From: Vibrio cortegadensis
GTDB taxonomy: Bacteria; Pseudomonadota; Gammaproteobacteria; Enterobacterales; Vibrionaceae
Direction of reading: 5' to 3'
Length of the DNA: 64,000 bases
NCBI RefSeq assembly: GCF_024347395.1
Contig: NZ_AP025472.1
Coordinates: 310,001 to 374,000, forward strand
Shown: positions 8,016 to 16,616 of the stretch, one piece after another
How the letters are laid out: each line of letters opens with the position of its first letter
Numbering within the stretch: the first letter of the stretch is position 1
Program-made: the position numbers and the translations under genes
Notes under the pieces: model-generated
The model's input: only the letters and a program-made list of their open reading frames with translations
What the model was told of the DNA's origin: nothing
Databases searched by the model: none

Positions 8016-8515
8016 CTGAACTTACCAAAGAGTTCAGCTACACAAGCGTCATGCAAGTCCCTAGGATTGATAAAATCACCCTAAACATGGGCGTTGGTGA
8101 AGCAATCAACGATAAGAAACTACTAGAAAATGCAGCATCTGATATGGCAACGATCTCTGGTCAAAAGCCGCTTATCACTAAAGCTCGCAAATCTGTAGCT
8201 GGTTTCAAAATTCGTGAAGGCTACCCAATCGGTTGTAAAGTAACCTTGCGTGGCGAGCGTATGTGGGAGTTCTTAGAGCGTTTAATCTCTATTGCTCTTC
8301 CACGTGTACGTGATTTCCGTGGTGTTAGCGCTAAGTCTTTTGACGGACGCGGTAACTACAGCATGGGCGTTCGCGAGCAAATCATCTTTCCGGAAATCGA
8401 CTACGATAAAGTCGATCGTGTCCGCGGTCTTGATATTACTATCACGACGACTGCAGGCTCCGATGAGGAAGGCCGTGCTTTGCTGGCTGCCTTTAACTTC
8501 CCATTCCGTAAGTAA
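7976..8515 (+). CDS. rplE: 50S ribosomal protein L5
   Basis: 5S rRNA-binding protein of the central protuberance. It has 179 residues with the typical IDKITLNMGVGEA near 30-42 and DITITTTAGSDEEGRALL near the C terminus. Its start region can form the S8-type hairpin described separately. Confidence 0.98.
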   Translation: MAKLHDYYKSSVVAELTKEFSYTSVMQVPRIDKITLNMGVGEAINDKKLLENAASDMATISGQKPLITKARKSVAGFKIREGYPIGCKVTLRGERMWEFLERLISIALPRVRDFRGVSAKSFDGRGNYSMGVREQIIFPEIDYDKVDRVRGLDITITTTAGSDEEGRALLAAFNFPFRK

Positions 8516-8532
8516 GGTGAAGGGTTACTGTT

Positions 8533-8838
8533 ATGGCTAAACAATCAATGAAAGCACGTGAAGTTAAACGTGCGAAGCTAGTAGCTAAGTTCGCTGAAAA
8601 GCGTTCTGCGTTAAAAGCTCTTATTAGCGATGTAAACGCATCTGAAGAAGATCGTTGGAATGCAGTTCTTAAACTGCAAGCTCTTCCTCGTGATTCAAGT
8701 GCATCACGTCAGCGTAACCGTTGCAACCAAACTGGTCGCCCACACGGTTTCCTACGTAAATTCGGTCTAAGCCGTATTAAGGTTCGCGAAGCTTGCATGA
8801 AAGGCGAGATTCCGGGTCTTCGTAAGGCTAGCTGGTAA
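8533..8838 (+). CDS. rpsN: 30S ribosomal protein S14 (long, zinc-free form)
   Basis: 30S head protein. It has 101 residues, the long gamma-proteobacterial type. Near residues 60-70 it has RQRNRCNQTGRPHGFLRKFG, with one cysteine where the short zinc-binding form has CXXC pairs. It is therefore the C-minus version and should not need zinc. Confidence 0.97.
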   Translation: MAKQSMKAREVKRAKLVAKFAEKRSALKALISDVNASEEDRWNAVLKLQALPRDSSASRQRNRCNQTGRPHGFLRKFGLSRIKVREACMKGEIPGLRKASW

Positions 8839-8867
8839 TTGCCACTTAATCATTTGGAGTAAATCTT

Positions 8868-9260
8868 ATGAGCATGCAAGATCCGATTTCGGATATGCTG
8901 ACCCGCGTTCGTAACGGTCAATCAGCAAATAAAGTTGCTGTGAAAATGCCTTCTTCAAAGCTTAAAGTTGCAATTGCTGCATTACTTAAAGCTGAAGGTT
9001 ATATCGCTGAATTCGCTGTTGAAGGCGAAGTAAAACCAGAGCTAGAAGTTACACTTAAGTACTTCCAAGCTAAACCTGTAATCGAGCAAATCCAACGTGT
9101 ATCACGTCCTGGTCTTCGCGTCTATAAAAATAAAGACTCGTTACCGTCTGTGATGGGTGGTCTGGGTATTGCTGTAGTGTCCACTTCCAAGGGTCTGATG
9201 TCTGACCGTGCTGCTCGTAAAGCAGGTCTTGGTGGTGAAATCATCTGCTACGTAGCTTAA
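8868..9260 (+). CDS. rpsH: 30S ribosomal protein S8
   Basis: Central-domain 16S rRNA binder and, in E. coli, the autogenous repressor of the spc operon. It has 130 residues, beginning MSMQDPISDMLTRVRNGQ, with the C-terminal VVSTSKGLMSDRAARKAGLG signature. The start follows TTTGGAG. Confidence 0.98.
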   Translation: MSMQDPISDMLTRVRNGQSANKVAVKMPSSKLKVAIAALLKAEGYIAEFAVEGEVKPELEVTLKYFQAKPVIEQIQRVSRPGLRVYKNKDSLPSVMGGLGIAVVSTSKGLMSDRAARKAGLGGEIICYVA

Positions 9261-9272
9261 TAGGAGTAGGAT

Positions 9273-9806
9273 ATGTCTCGTGTTGCTAAGGCACCTGTTG
9301 CAATTCCTGCCGGCGTAGAGTTGAAACTAAACGGCCAGGAAATCACTGTTAAAGGTGGTAAAGGTGAACTAACTCGCGTTCTAAACAACGCTGTAGTTAT
9401 CTCACAGGAAGATAACACCATTACGTTCGGTCCACGCGAAGGCGTAGCTAACGCATGGGCACAAGCAGGCACAGCTCGTGCTCTTGTGAACAATATGGTT
9501 GTTGGTGTTACTGAAGGCTTTACTAAGAAGCTGACCCTTAAGGGTGTAGGTTACCGTGCTGCTATGAAAGGCAACGCTGTAGGCCTAACTTTGGGCTTCT
9601 CACACCCTGTAGAGCATGCTCTACCAGAAGGTGTTAAAGCTGAATGTCCAAGTCAAACTGAGATCGTTATTACTGGTTGTGATAAACAACTAGTAGGTCA
9701 AGTTGCGGCTGACATTCGTTCTTACCGTGAGCCTGAACCTTATAAAGGTAAAGGTGTTCGTTACGCAGATGAAAATGTGCGTACTAAAGAAGCTAAGAAG
9801 AAGTAA
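9273..9806 (+). CDS. rplF: 50S ribosomal protein L6
   Basis: 50S protein near the factor-binding site. It has 177 residues with two repeated alpha/beta domains and the conserved C-terminal EPYKGKGVRYADE near 156-168. It starts MSRVAKAPVAIPAGVE after TAGGAG. Confidence 0.98.
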   Translation: MSRVAKAPVAIPAGVELKLNGQEITVKGGKGELTRVLNNAVVISQEDNTITFGPREGVANAWAQAGTARALVNNMVVGVTEGFTKKLTLKGVGYRAAMKGNAVGLTLGFSHPVEHALPEGVKAECPSQTEIVITGCDKQLVGQVAADIRSYREPEPYKGKGVRYADENVRTKEAKKK

Positions 9807-9815
9807 GGTAACACT

Positions 9816-10169
9816 ATGGATAAGAAAGCATCTCGCATCCGTCGTGCTACACGTGCGCGTCGTAAGATTGCGGAACTGGGTGCAACTCGCCTAGTAGTAC
9901 ACCGTACTCCTCGTCACGTGTATGCTCAGGTTATTGCATCAAATGGCTCTGAGGTTATCGCTGCAGCTTCTACCGTAGAAAAAGCGATCCGTGAGCAAGT
10001 TAAGAATACTGGTAACGTAGACGCTGCTGCAGCTGTAGGTAAAGCTATTGCTGAGCGCGCAATCGAAAAAGGCATTTCAAATGTTGCTTTCGATCGTTCT
10101 GGTTTCCAATACCACGGTCGAGTAGCGGCGCTAGCAGATTCTGCTCGCGAAGCTGGTCTGAAATTCTAA
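9816..10169 (+). CDS. rplR: 50S ribosomal protein L18
   Basis: 5S rRNA-binding protein of the central protuberance. It has 117 residues with the basic N terminus MDKKASRIRRATRARRKIAE. The C-terminal FDRSGFQYHGRVAALADSAR near 92-111 is typical of the family. It starts nine bases after the rplF stop. Confidence 0.98.
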   Translation: MDKKASRIRRATRARRKIAELGATRLVVHRTPRHVYAQVIASNGSEVIAAASTVEKAIREQVKNTGNVDAAAAVGKAIAERAIEKGISNVAFDRSGFQYHGRVAALADSAREAGLKF

Positions 10170-10183
10170 GGTAGGGTTGGAAG

Positions 10184-10684
10184 ATGGCTAAAGAACAACA
10201 ACAAGCTAGTGATTTGCAAGAAAAACTAATCGCTGTTAACCGTGTTTCTAAAACGGTTAAAGGTGGTCGAATCATGAGCTTCACTGCACTAACAGTAGTT
10301 GGTGACGGTAATGGTCGCATTGGTTTCGGTTACGGCAAAGCTCGTGAAGTACCAGCTGCGATTCAAAAAGCAATGGAAAAAGCGCGTCGTAACATGGTTA
10401 CTATCGCACTTAACGAAGGCACACTTCACCACGCGGTGAAAGGTCGTCATTCGGGCTCTAAGATCTACATGCAGCAAGCTGCAGAAGGTACAGGTATCAT
10501 CGCCGGTGGCGCGATGCGTGCAGTACTTGAAGTTGTAGGTGTACGTAACGTATTAGCAAAAGCTTACGGTTCTACTAACCCAATCAACGTTGTTCGCGCA
10601 ACGATTGCTGGTCTAGCAGACGTTAAGTCACCAGAAATGGTTGCAGCTAAACGTGGTCTAACCGTTAAAACAATTTCGGAGTAA
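10184..10684 (+). CDS. rpsE: 30S ribosomal protein S5
   Basis: 30S protein involved in decoding accuracy and spectinomycin response. It has 166 residues, with the double-stranded RNA-binding fold at about 10-75. It includes NRVSKTVKGGRIMSFTALTV, whose loop is the region of E. coli spectinomycin-resistance changes. The sequence looks wild type. Confidence 0.98.
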   Translation: MAKEQQQASDLQEKLIAVNRVSKTVKGGRIMSFTALTVVGDGNGRIGFGYGKAREVPAAIQKAMEKARRNMVTIALNEGTLHHAVKGRHSGSKIYMQQAAEGTGIIAGGAMRAVLEVVGVRNVLAKAYGSTNPINVVRATIAGLADVKSPEMVAAKRGLTVKTISE

Positions 10685-10689
10685 GAACC

Positions 10690-10869
10690 ATGGCTAATAC
10701 TATTAAAGTGACTCAAACTAAGAGCTCAATTGGTCGCCTACCTAAGCACAAAGCGTGCTTGAAAGGTTTAGGCCTTCGTCGCATCAACCATACAGTAGAA
10801 CTTGAAGATACACCGTGTATTCGCGGTATGATCAACAAGGTTTACTACATGGTTAAGATTGAGGAGTAA
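10690..10869 (+). CDS. rpmD: 50S ribosomal protein L30
   Basis: Small 50S protein of 59 residues, beginning MANTIKVTQTKSSIGRLPKH and ending MVKIEE. The start ATG is at 10690, five bases after the rpsE stop, and the stop TAA is at 10867. It matches the E. coli protein closely in length and pattern and fills the standard slot between rpsE and rplO. Confidence 0.97.
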   Translation: MANTIKVTQTKSSIGRLPKHKACLKGLGLRRINHTVELEDTPCIRGMINKVYYMVKIEE

Positions 10870-10874
10870 TCAGA

Positions 10875-11309
10875 ATGCGTTTGAATACTCTATCACCGGC
10901 TGCTGGCTCTAAACCTTCTAAGAAGCGTGTAGGTCGTGGTATCGGTTCTGGCCTTGGTAAAACAGGTGGCCGCGGCCACAAAGGTCAAAAATCACGCTCT
11001 GGCGGTTCTGTTCGTCCAGGTTTTGAAGGCGGTCAAATGCCTTTGAAACAGCGTCTACCTAAATTCGGTTTCACATCTCGTAAGAGTCTTGTGACTGCTG
11101 AAATTCGTCTAGCTGAGCTAGCGAATGTTACAGGTGACGTAGTTGACTTGAACAGCCTTAAAGCGGCTAACTTAGTAACTAAGAACATCGAATTTGTAAA
11201 AATCGTACTTTCTGGTGAACTAAGCAAAGCTGTGACTGTTAAAGGTCTACGCGTGACTAAAGGCGCTAAAGCTGCAATCGAAGCTGCAGGCGGTAAAATC
11301 GAGGAATAA
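10875..11309 (+). CDS. rplO: 50S ribosomal protein L15
   Basis: Late-assembly 50S protein. It has 144 residues with the glycine- and arginine-rich N terminus (KKRVGRGIGSGLGKTGGRGH near 17-36) followed by a globular C-terminal domain. It starts five bases after rpmD. Confidence 0.98.
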   Translation: MRLNTLSPAAGSKPSKKRVGRGIGSGLGKTGGRGHKGQKSRSGGSVRPGFEGGQMPLKQRLPKFGFTSRKSLVTAEIRLAELANVTGDVVDLNSLKAANLVTKNIEFVKIVLSGELSKAVTVKGLRVTKGAKAAIEAAGGKIEE

Positions 11310-11329
11310 TCTCGAGGAACGAGGTACAG

Positions 11330-12664
11330 ATGGCTAAGAAACCAGGACAAGATTTTCGTAGTGCTCAGAGCGGTTTAAGTGAATTAAAGTCGCGCTTGTT
11401 ATTCGTAATATGTGCACTTTTAGTATTCCGAGCCGGTTCTTTTGTGCCGATTCCTGGTATTGACGCAGCTGTACTTGCCGATTTGTTCGAGCAGCAAAAA
11501 GGTACCATCGTAGAAATGTTTAACATGTTCTCCGGTGGTGCTCTTGAGCGTGCATCTATATTAGCATTGGGCATCATGCCGTATATTTCGGCATCTATTG
11601 TTGTCCAATTGCTAACTGTAGTTCATCCAGCGTTAGCGGAACTCAAAAAAGAGGGTGAAGCAGGCCGTCGTAAGATAAGCCAATATACGCGTTATGGCAC
11701 GCTTGTACTTGCAACGTTCCAAGCTATAGGTATCGCAACAGGCCTACCAAACATGGTCGATAATCTGGTTGTTATCAACCAAACCATGTTTACGCTTATT
11801 GCTACCGTGAGTTTAGTAACTGGTACCATGTTTTTGATGTGGTTAGGTGAACAAATTACAGAGCGTGGAATCGGTAATGGTATTTCAATACTAATTTTTG
11901 CAGGTATTGTTGCAGGGTTGCCTTCGGCAATCGGACAAACAATTGAGCAAGCGCGTCAAGGTGAATTGCACGTACTTCTTCTATTGTTTATTGCGGTATT
12001 ATCTTTTGCTGTTATCTACTTCGTAGTTTTCATGGAGCGTGGTCAACGTCGTATCGTCGTTAATTATGCAAAACGTCAACAAGGTCGTAAGGTATTCGCA
12101 GCACAAAGTTCTCACTTGCCACTTAAAATTAATATGGCAGGTGTAATACCAGCAATTTTTGCATCAAGTATTATCTTGTTCCCAGGAACATTGGCTCAAT
12201 GGTTTGGTCAAAATGGTGAGAGCAGCGCATTCGGTTGGTTAACTGATGTGTCTTTGGCTCTTAGCCCTGGTCAACCGTTGTATGTAATGCTTTATGCTGC
12301 TGCAATTATTTTCTTCTGTTTCTTTTATACAGCGTTGGTGTTTAACCCACGTGAAACAGCGGATAACTTGAAGAAGTCAGGTGCATTCGTACCCGGCATC
12401 CGCCCAGGTGAGCAGACAGCGAAATATATCGATAAAGTGATGACTAGACTAACCTTAGCTGGTGCTCTATACATTACTTTTATATGTCTGATTCCTGAGT
12501 TCATGATGGTCGCTTGGAACGTACGTTTCTATTTTGGCGGCACATCACTACTTATCGTAGTGGTAGTTATCATGGATTTCATGGCACAGGTACAGACTCA
12601 TCTGATGTCACAACAGTATGATTCTGTGTTGAAAAAAGCGAATCTGAAAGGTTACGGCCGTTAA
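11330..12664 (+). CDS. secY: Protein translocase subunit SecY
   Basis: Central channel of the SecYEG inner-membrane translocon. It has 444 residues with ten predicted membrane helices. The plug region follows helix 1, and the family signature [20 protein letters not shown] lies near 92-111. The SecA/ribosome-contact loops are present ([20 protein letters not shown] near 232-251). Its place between rplO and rpmJ is standard. Confidence 0.98.
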
Positions 12665-12704
12665 TTCGGTTGTAGAAGTTCAGTTCCAATTACGGAGTTT
12701 AGCA

Positions 12705-12818
12705 ATGAAAGTTCGTGCTTCCGTTAAAAAAATCTGCCGTAACTGTAAAGTTATCAAGCGCAACGGTGTTGTGCGCGTAATTTGCAGTGAGCCAAAGCAC
12801 AAACAGCGCCAAGGCTAA
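12705..12818 (+). CDS. rpmJ: 50S ribosomal protein L36 (zinc-binding form)
   Basis: Smallest 50S protein, 37 residues, beginning [20 protein letters not shown]. Cys11, Cys14, Cys27 and His32 form the zinc ribbon, so this is the C-plus paralogue. The ATG at 12705 follows ACGGAG. It lies 40 bases after secY and ends the spc operon. Confidence 0.96.
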
Positions 12819-12835
12819 TTAGCAGAAATTTTTAC

Positions 12836-12864
12836 TTGAAATATAAGGGTTGGTCGAGTATATT
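12836..12864 (+). promoter_or_regulatory. Alpha operon promoter
   Basis: TTGAAA (12836-12841), a 17-base spacer and TATATT (12859-12864) form a good sigma-70 promoter between rpmJ and rpsM. It would allow alpha-operon transcription independent of spc. Confidence 0.7.
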
Positions 12865-12899
12865 CCTCGGCCTACCTTTTGCGTGCAAAAGAAGTAGTA

Positions 12900-12975
12900 T
12901 GCCGCAGCGTATCCTCGACGGGCTTTGCTGCGGATAATTCTTTATTAAAGTACCTAGGAGTGAATAGTGGCCCGT
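12900..12975 (+). promoter_or_regulatory. Alpha operon leader, S4-binding pseudoknot type
   Basis: The segment GTATCCTCGACGGGCTTT (12909-12926), flanked by GCCGCAGC and GCTGCGG arms, closely resembles the E. coli alpha leader, where S4 binds a pseudoknot that reaches the rpsM start. The rpsM start is GTG, as in E. coli. The fold itself was not computed. Confidence 0.7.
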
Positions 12976-13323
12976 ATAGCAGGCATTAACATTCCTGATC
13001 AAAAACATGCTGTGATTGCACTTACTGCAATCTTCGGCATCGGTAAGACCCGTTCTCAAGCTATTTTAGCTGAAGTGGGTATTGCTGAGAATGTTAAGAT
13101 CAGTGAACTAACTGAAGAGCAGATCGATCAACTGCGTGATGGTGTAGCTAAGTACACTGTAGAAGGTGATCTACGTCGTGAAGTATCGATGAACATCAAG
13201 CGTCTTATGGACCTTGGCTGTTACCGCGGTCTTCGTCATCGTCGCAGTCTACCACTACGTGGACAGCGTACTAAAACCAACGCTCGCACCCGTAAGGGTC
13301 CGCGCAAGCCGATCAAGAAATAG
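12967..13323 (+). CDS. rpsM: 30S ribosomal protein S13
   Basis: 30S head protein that bridges to the 50S subunit and contacts P-site tRNA. It has 118 residues with the basic tail RTKTNARTRKGPRKPIKK. It starts with GTG at 12967 after TAGGAG, giving MARIAGINIPDQKHAVIALT. The weak start within the leader fits S4 translational repression known for this operon. Confidence 0.98.
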   Translation: MARIAGINIPDQKHAVIALTAIFGIGKTRSQAILAEVGIAENVKISELTEEQIDQLRDGVAKYTVEGDLRREVSMNIKRLMDLGCYRGLRHRRSLPLRGQRTKTNARTRKGPRKPIKK

Positions 13324-13342
13324 TCGGATAAGGTAGAGTACA

Positions 13343-13732
13343 ATGGCAAAACAACCAACTCGCGCGCGTAAGCGCGTACGCAAGCAAGTCGCAGATGGCG
13401 TAGCGCACATCCATGCTTCTTTTAACAATACCATCGTAACCATCACTGACCGTCAAGGTAACGCACTAGCTTGGGCTACTGCAGGTGGTTCTGGTTTCCG
13501 CGGTTCTCGCAAATCTACTCCGTTCGCAGCACAAGTTGCAGCTGAACGTTGTGGTGAAATGGCTAAAGAATATGGCCTAAAGAACTTGGAAGTTATGGTT
13601 AAGGGTCCAGGTCCAGGTCGTGAATCTACTGTTCGCGCACTGAACGCTGCTGGTTTCCGTATCACAAACATTGTAGATGCGACTCCTATCCCTCATAACG
13701 GTTGTCGTCCACCTAAGAAACGTCGCGTATAA
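13343..13732 (+). CDS. rpsK: 30S ribosomal protein S11
   Basis: 30S platform protein close to the E-site mRNA. It has 129 residues, beginning MAKQPTRARKRVRKQVADGV. The conserved C terminus DATPIPHNGCRPPKKRRV is present. It starts 19 bases after rpsM in the alpha operon. Confidence 0.98.
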   Translation: MAKQPTRARKRVRKQVADGVAHIHASFNNTIVTITDRQGNALAWATAGGSGFRGSRKSTPFAAQVAAERCGEMAKEYGLKNLEVMVKGPGPGRESTVRALNAAGFRITNIVDATPIPHNGCRPPKKRRV

Positions 13733-13765
13733 CGTTCACGTTTCTAGGAATATTGGAGAAGAATC

Positions 13766-14386
13766 ATGGCAAGATATTTGGGTCCTAAGCTGAAGCTTAG
13801 TCGTCGCGAAGGCACTGACTTATTCCTTAAGTCTGGTGTTCGTGCGATTGATACCAAGTGTAAAATTGATAACGCACCAGGTGTACACGGCGCTCGTCGC
13901 GGTCGTTTATCTGAGTACGGTGTTCAGCTTCGTGAGAAGCAAAAAGTACGTCGTATCTATGGCGTTCTAGAAAAACAATTCCGTAACTACTACAAAGAAG
14001 CTGCGCGTCTTAAAGGCAATACAGGTGCAAACCTACTTCAGCTTCTTGAAGGTCGTCTTGATAACGTAGTTTACCGTATGGGCTTTGGCGCTACTCGTGC
14101 TGAATCTCGTCAACTAGTTAGCCACAAAGCTATCCTAGTTAACGGTAAAGTTGTTAACGTTCCTTCTTTCAAAGTAGATGCTAATGACGTTGTGTCAATT
14201 CGTGAGAAAGCTAAACAGCAATCTCGCATTAAAGCAGCTCTAGAAGTTGCTGAACAACGTGAAAAAGCAACTTGGATTGAAGTCGATGCTGGCAAAATGG
14301 AAGGTACATTCAAGCGTATGCCTGAACGTTCTGACTTATCAGCTGACATCAACGAACACTTGATCGTCGAACTTTACTCTAAGTAA
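13766..14386 (+). CDS. rpsD: 30S ribosomal protein S4
   Basis: 16S assembly-initiator protein and repressor of the alpha operon in E. coli. It has 206 residues, beginning MARYLGPKLKLSRREGTDLF. An S4 RNA-binding domain lies at about 97-155 (LEGRLDNVVYRMGFGATRAE). It needs no zinc, since the Cys motif of some bacterial S4 proteins is absent. Confidence 0.98.
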   Translation: MARYLGPKLKLSRREGTDLFLKSGVRAIDTKCKIDNAPGVHGARRGRLSEYGVQLREKQKVRRIYGVLEKQFRNYYKEAARLKGNTGANLLQLLEGRLDNVVYRMGFGATRAESRQLVSHKAILVNGKVVNVPSFKVDANDVVSIREKAKQQSRIKAALEVAEQREKATWIEVDAGKMEGTFKRMPERSDLSADINEHLIVELYSK

Positions 14387-14409
14387 GGTTAAACTAAAGA
14401 GAGGACACA

Positions 14410-15402
14410 ATGCAGGGTTCTGTAACAGAATTTCTTAAGCCACGTCTTGTTGACATCGAACAGATCAATACAACACATGCAAAAGTAACTCTTGAGCCAT
14501 TAGAGCGTGGCTTTGGCCACACTCTAGGTAATGCGCTTCGCCGCATTCTACTATCTTCTATGCCGGGTTGTGCCGTAACAGAAGTAGAGATTGAAGGTGT
14601 ACTACATGAGTACAGCACTAAAGAAGGCGTTCAAGAAGATGTTCTTGAAATCCTTCTAAACCTTAAAGGTTTGGCTGTGCTTGTTGCCGAAGGCAAAGAT
14701 GAAGTGTTTATTACGCTTAACAAATCAGGCTCAGGCCCTGTTGTTGCAGGTGACATCACCCATGATGGTGATGTAGAGATCGCTAATCCTGAACACGTTA
14801 TTTGTCATCTAACTGATGACAACGCTGAGATCGCTATGCGTATCAAAGTTGAACGTGGTCGTGGTTACGTTCCAGCTTCAGCTCGTATCCATACTGAAGA
14901 AGATGAGCGTCCAATCGGTCGTCTACTTGTTGATGCTACTTACAGCCCAGTCGATAAAATCGCCTATGCAGTAGAAGCAGCACGTGTAGAACAACGTACA
15001 GATTTAGACAAGCTCGTTATCGATATGGAAACGAACGGTACTCTAGAACCTGAGGAAGCGATTCGTCGCGCAGCTACTATTTTAGCTGAGCAACTCGACG
15101 CGTTCGTAGATCTTCGTGATGTACGTGTACCTGAGGAGAAGGAAGAGAAGCCGGAATTCGATCCAATCCTACTGCGTCCTGTAGACGATCTTGAACTAAC
15201 AGTTCGCTCTGCTAACTGTTTGAAGGCAGAAGCGATTCACTACATCGGTGATCTAGTGCAGCGTACTGAGGTTGAGTTACTTAAAACTCCAAACCTTGGT
15301 AAGAAGTCTCTTACTGAAATTAAAGATGTTCTTGCTTCACGTGGACTGTCTCTGGGCATGCGCCTAGAAAACTGGCCACCAGCGTCTATTGCTGAAGATT
15401 AA
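14410..15402 (+). CDS. rpoA: RNA polymerase alpha subunit
   Basis: Assembly platform of RNA polymerase. It has 330 residues. The N-terminal domain includes LEPLERGFGHTLGNALRRIL near 30-49. A linker near 235-250 joins the C-terminal domain, which binds UP elements and activators (RSANCLKAEAIHYIGDLVQR near 265-284). It is embedded in the alpha operon between rpsD and rplQ, the usual arrangement. Confidence 0.98.
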   Translation: MQGSVTEFLKPRLVDIEQINTTHAKVTLEPLERGFGHTLGNALRRILLSSMPGCAVTEVEIEGVLHEYSTKEGVQEDVLEILLNLKGLAVLVAEGKDEVFITLNKSGSGPVVAGDITHDGDVEIANPEHVICHLTDDNAEIAMRIKVERGRGYVPASARIHTEEDERPIGRLLVDATYSPVDKIAYAVEAARVEQRTDLDKLVIDMETNGTLEPEEAIRRAATILAEQLDAFVDLRDVRVPEEKEEKPEFDPILLRPVDDLELTVRSANCLKAEAIHYIGDLVQRTEVELLKTPNLGKKSLTEIKDVLASRGLSLGMRLENWPPASIAED

Positions 15403-15427
15403 TCGTAAAAGTTAGAAGGATTAGGTC

Positions 15428-15808
15428 ATGCGCCATCGTAAGAGTGGTCGTCAACTCAACCGCAACAGCAGTCATCGTAAAGCGATGTTCAGCAACATGG
15501 CTAGCTCTCTTGTTCGTCACGAAGTTATCAAAACTACCGTGCCTAAAGCAAAAGAACTACGTCGCGTAATTGAGCCTTTGATTACCCTAGCTAAGACAGA
15601 CAGTGTTGCTAACCGTCGTCTTGCATTTGCACGCACTCGTGATAACGAAGTTGTTGCAAAATTGTTTAACGAACTTGGACCGCGTTTCGCGGCACGCCAA
15701 GGCGGTTACACTCGCATTCTTAAATGTGGTTTCCGTACTGGTGACAAAGCTCCAATGGCTTACATTGAGCTTGTAGATCGCCCAGCTGCTGAAGAAGCTG
15801 CTGAGTAA
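15428..15808 (+). CDS. rplQ: 50S ribosomal protein L17
   Basis: 50S protein near the tunnel exit. It has 126 residues, beginning MRHRKSGRQLNRNSSHRKAM, with an alanine- and glutamate-rich tail. It is the last gene of the alpha operon. Confidence 0.98.
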   Translation: MRHRKSGRQLNRNSSHRKAMFSNMASSLVRHEVIKTTVPKAKELRRVIEPLITLAKTDSVANRRLAFARTRDNEVVAKLFNELGPRFAARQGGYTRILKCGFRTGDKAPMAYIELVDRPAAEEAAE

Positions 15809-15823
15809 TCAGTTCGATAAAAT

Positions 15824-15853
15824 AAAAGCCGAGCATTTATGCTCGGCTTTTTT
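15824..15853 (+). terminator. Rho-independent terminator after rplQ
   Basis: AAAAGCCGAGC (15824-15834), an ATTTAT loop and GCTCGGC followed by six T (15841-15853). It ends the ribosomal superoperon. Confidence 0.94.
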
Positions 15854-15880
15854 GTACCCCAAAGAAAAGTTATTACTGTC

Positions 15881-15932
15881 TAGGTCATTAAGGCTATTAG
15901 GTCATCTAAGCTATTTAGGTTTTCAGGCTATC
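15881..15932. repeat. Degenerate tandem repeat, three copies of 17-18 bases
   Basis: Copies at 15881-15897, 15898-15915 and 15916-15932 share the pattern TAGGT..T.AGGCTAT. They lie in the 169-base gap between the rplQ terminator and the end of the DUF2780-like gene. No gene was found there. Confidence 0.6.
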
Positions 15933-16022
15933 TAGTAGCCGCCAACCAACAAATTGGTTAGCAATCAACACGTTCGACGTAACAACATGCTTCTTGTTGA
16001 TATTTGAAGCGATAAGTTAATT

Positions 16023-16523
16023 TTACTCAGCCCAAAGCCCTGTTACTGATTCCAATAGACCTGATGTCGCCCCTTGTTTGGCAAGATAGTCGATAATGAC
16101 AGGTGCAAATTGCGCAATCATTCCAGGATCTAAGCCTAAAGTGCTGAAAACATTTTTTACAGCATCGATGTTTCCAACCATACTCATTAATCCTGAGGTT
16201 CCCCCTGTTAATGCCGACATTCCTGGGATAAGGCTTGAAAGCTCACTCTTATCATCACTGCCTAAACTACTGTTAGCCAAAGCAAGAAGAGCACCAGCAC
16301 CACCTGCTGCCTGTTCGTTTGAAATAGGGAGTTGAGAAGTCAGTAATGAGGTTAGAGGTGACTCTTCAGATGCCGAGTTTGTTTGTGTTAGTGTATTTGT
16401 GACCATCGAGGATAAATCCGTTGCTGGGTCATCATCTGATTTTGAGCCAAAGCCAAAAAAAGCGTAACTGGGTGCGGAGCATAGAGAGAAACATATTGCT
16501 GCAGTACATAAGCGTCTATTCAT
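16023..16523 (-). CDS. Secreted DUF2780-like protein (VcgC/VcgE type)
   Basis: Hypothetical exported protein of 166 residues. A signal peptide is visible at 1-21 (MNRRLCTAAICFSLCSAPSYA), then a Ser/Thr-rich segment, then an alanine- and glycine-rich helical region. The C-terminal GLDPGMIAQFAPVIIDYLAK near 131-150 is the kind of sequence seen in DUF2780 proteins of Vibrio. The function is unknown. It is monocistronic on the minus strand, downstream of the fklB terminator. Family assignment is from memory, not a search. Confidence 0.7.
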   Translation of the reverse strand: MNRRLCTAAICFSLCSAPSYAFFGFGSKSDDDPATDLSSMVTNTLTQTNSASEESPLTSLLTSQLPISNEQAAGGAGALLALANSSLGSDDKSELSSLIPGMSALTGGTSGLMSMVGNIDAVKNVFSTLGLDPGMIAQFAPVIIDYLAKQGATSGLLESVTGLWAE

Positions 16524-16565
16524 TTTGAACTCTTGTCGTCGATTGTTATTACTTTTATTTTAGAC

Positions 16566-16600
16566 GAAAAAAAGCGACGCAATTGCGTCGCTTTGATTTT
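16566..16600 (-). terminator. Terminator of fklB
   Basis: AAAGCGACGC (16571-16580), AATT centre and GCGTCGCTTT (16585-16594). On the minus strand the stem is followed by a run of T (A residues at 16567-16573), placing it just after the fklB stop. Confidence 0.9.
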
Positions 16601-16616
16601 TTATTAATTCTAAGAA

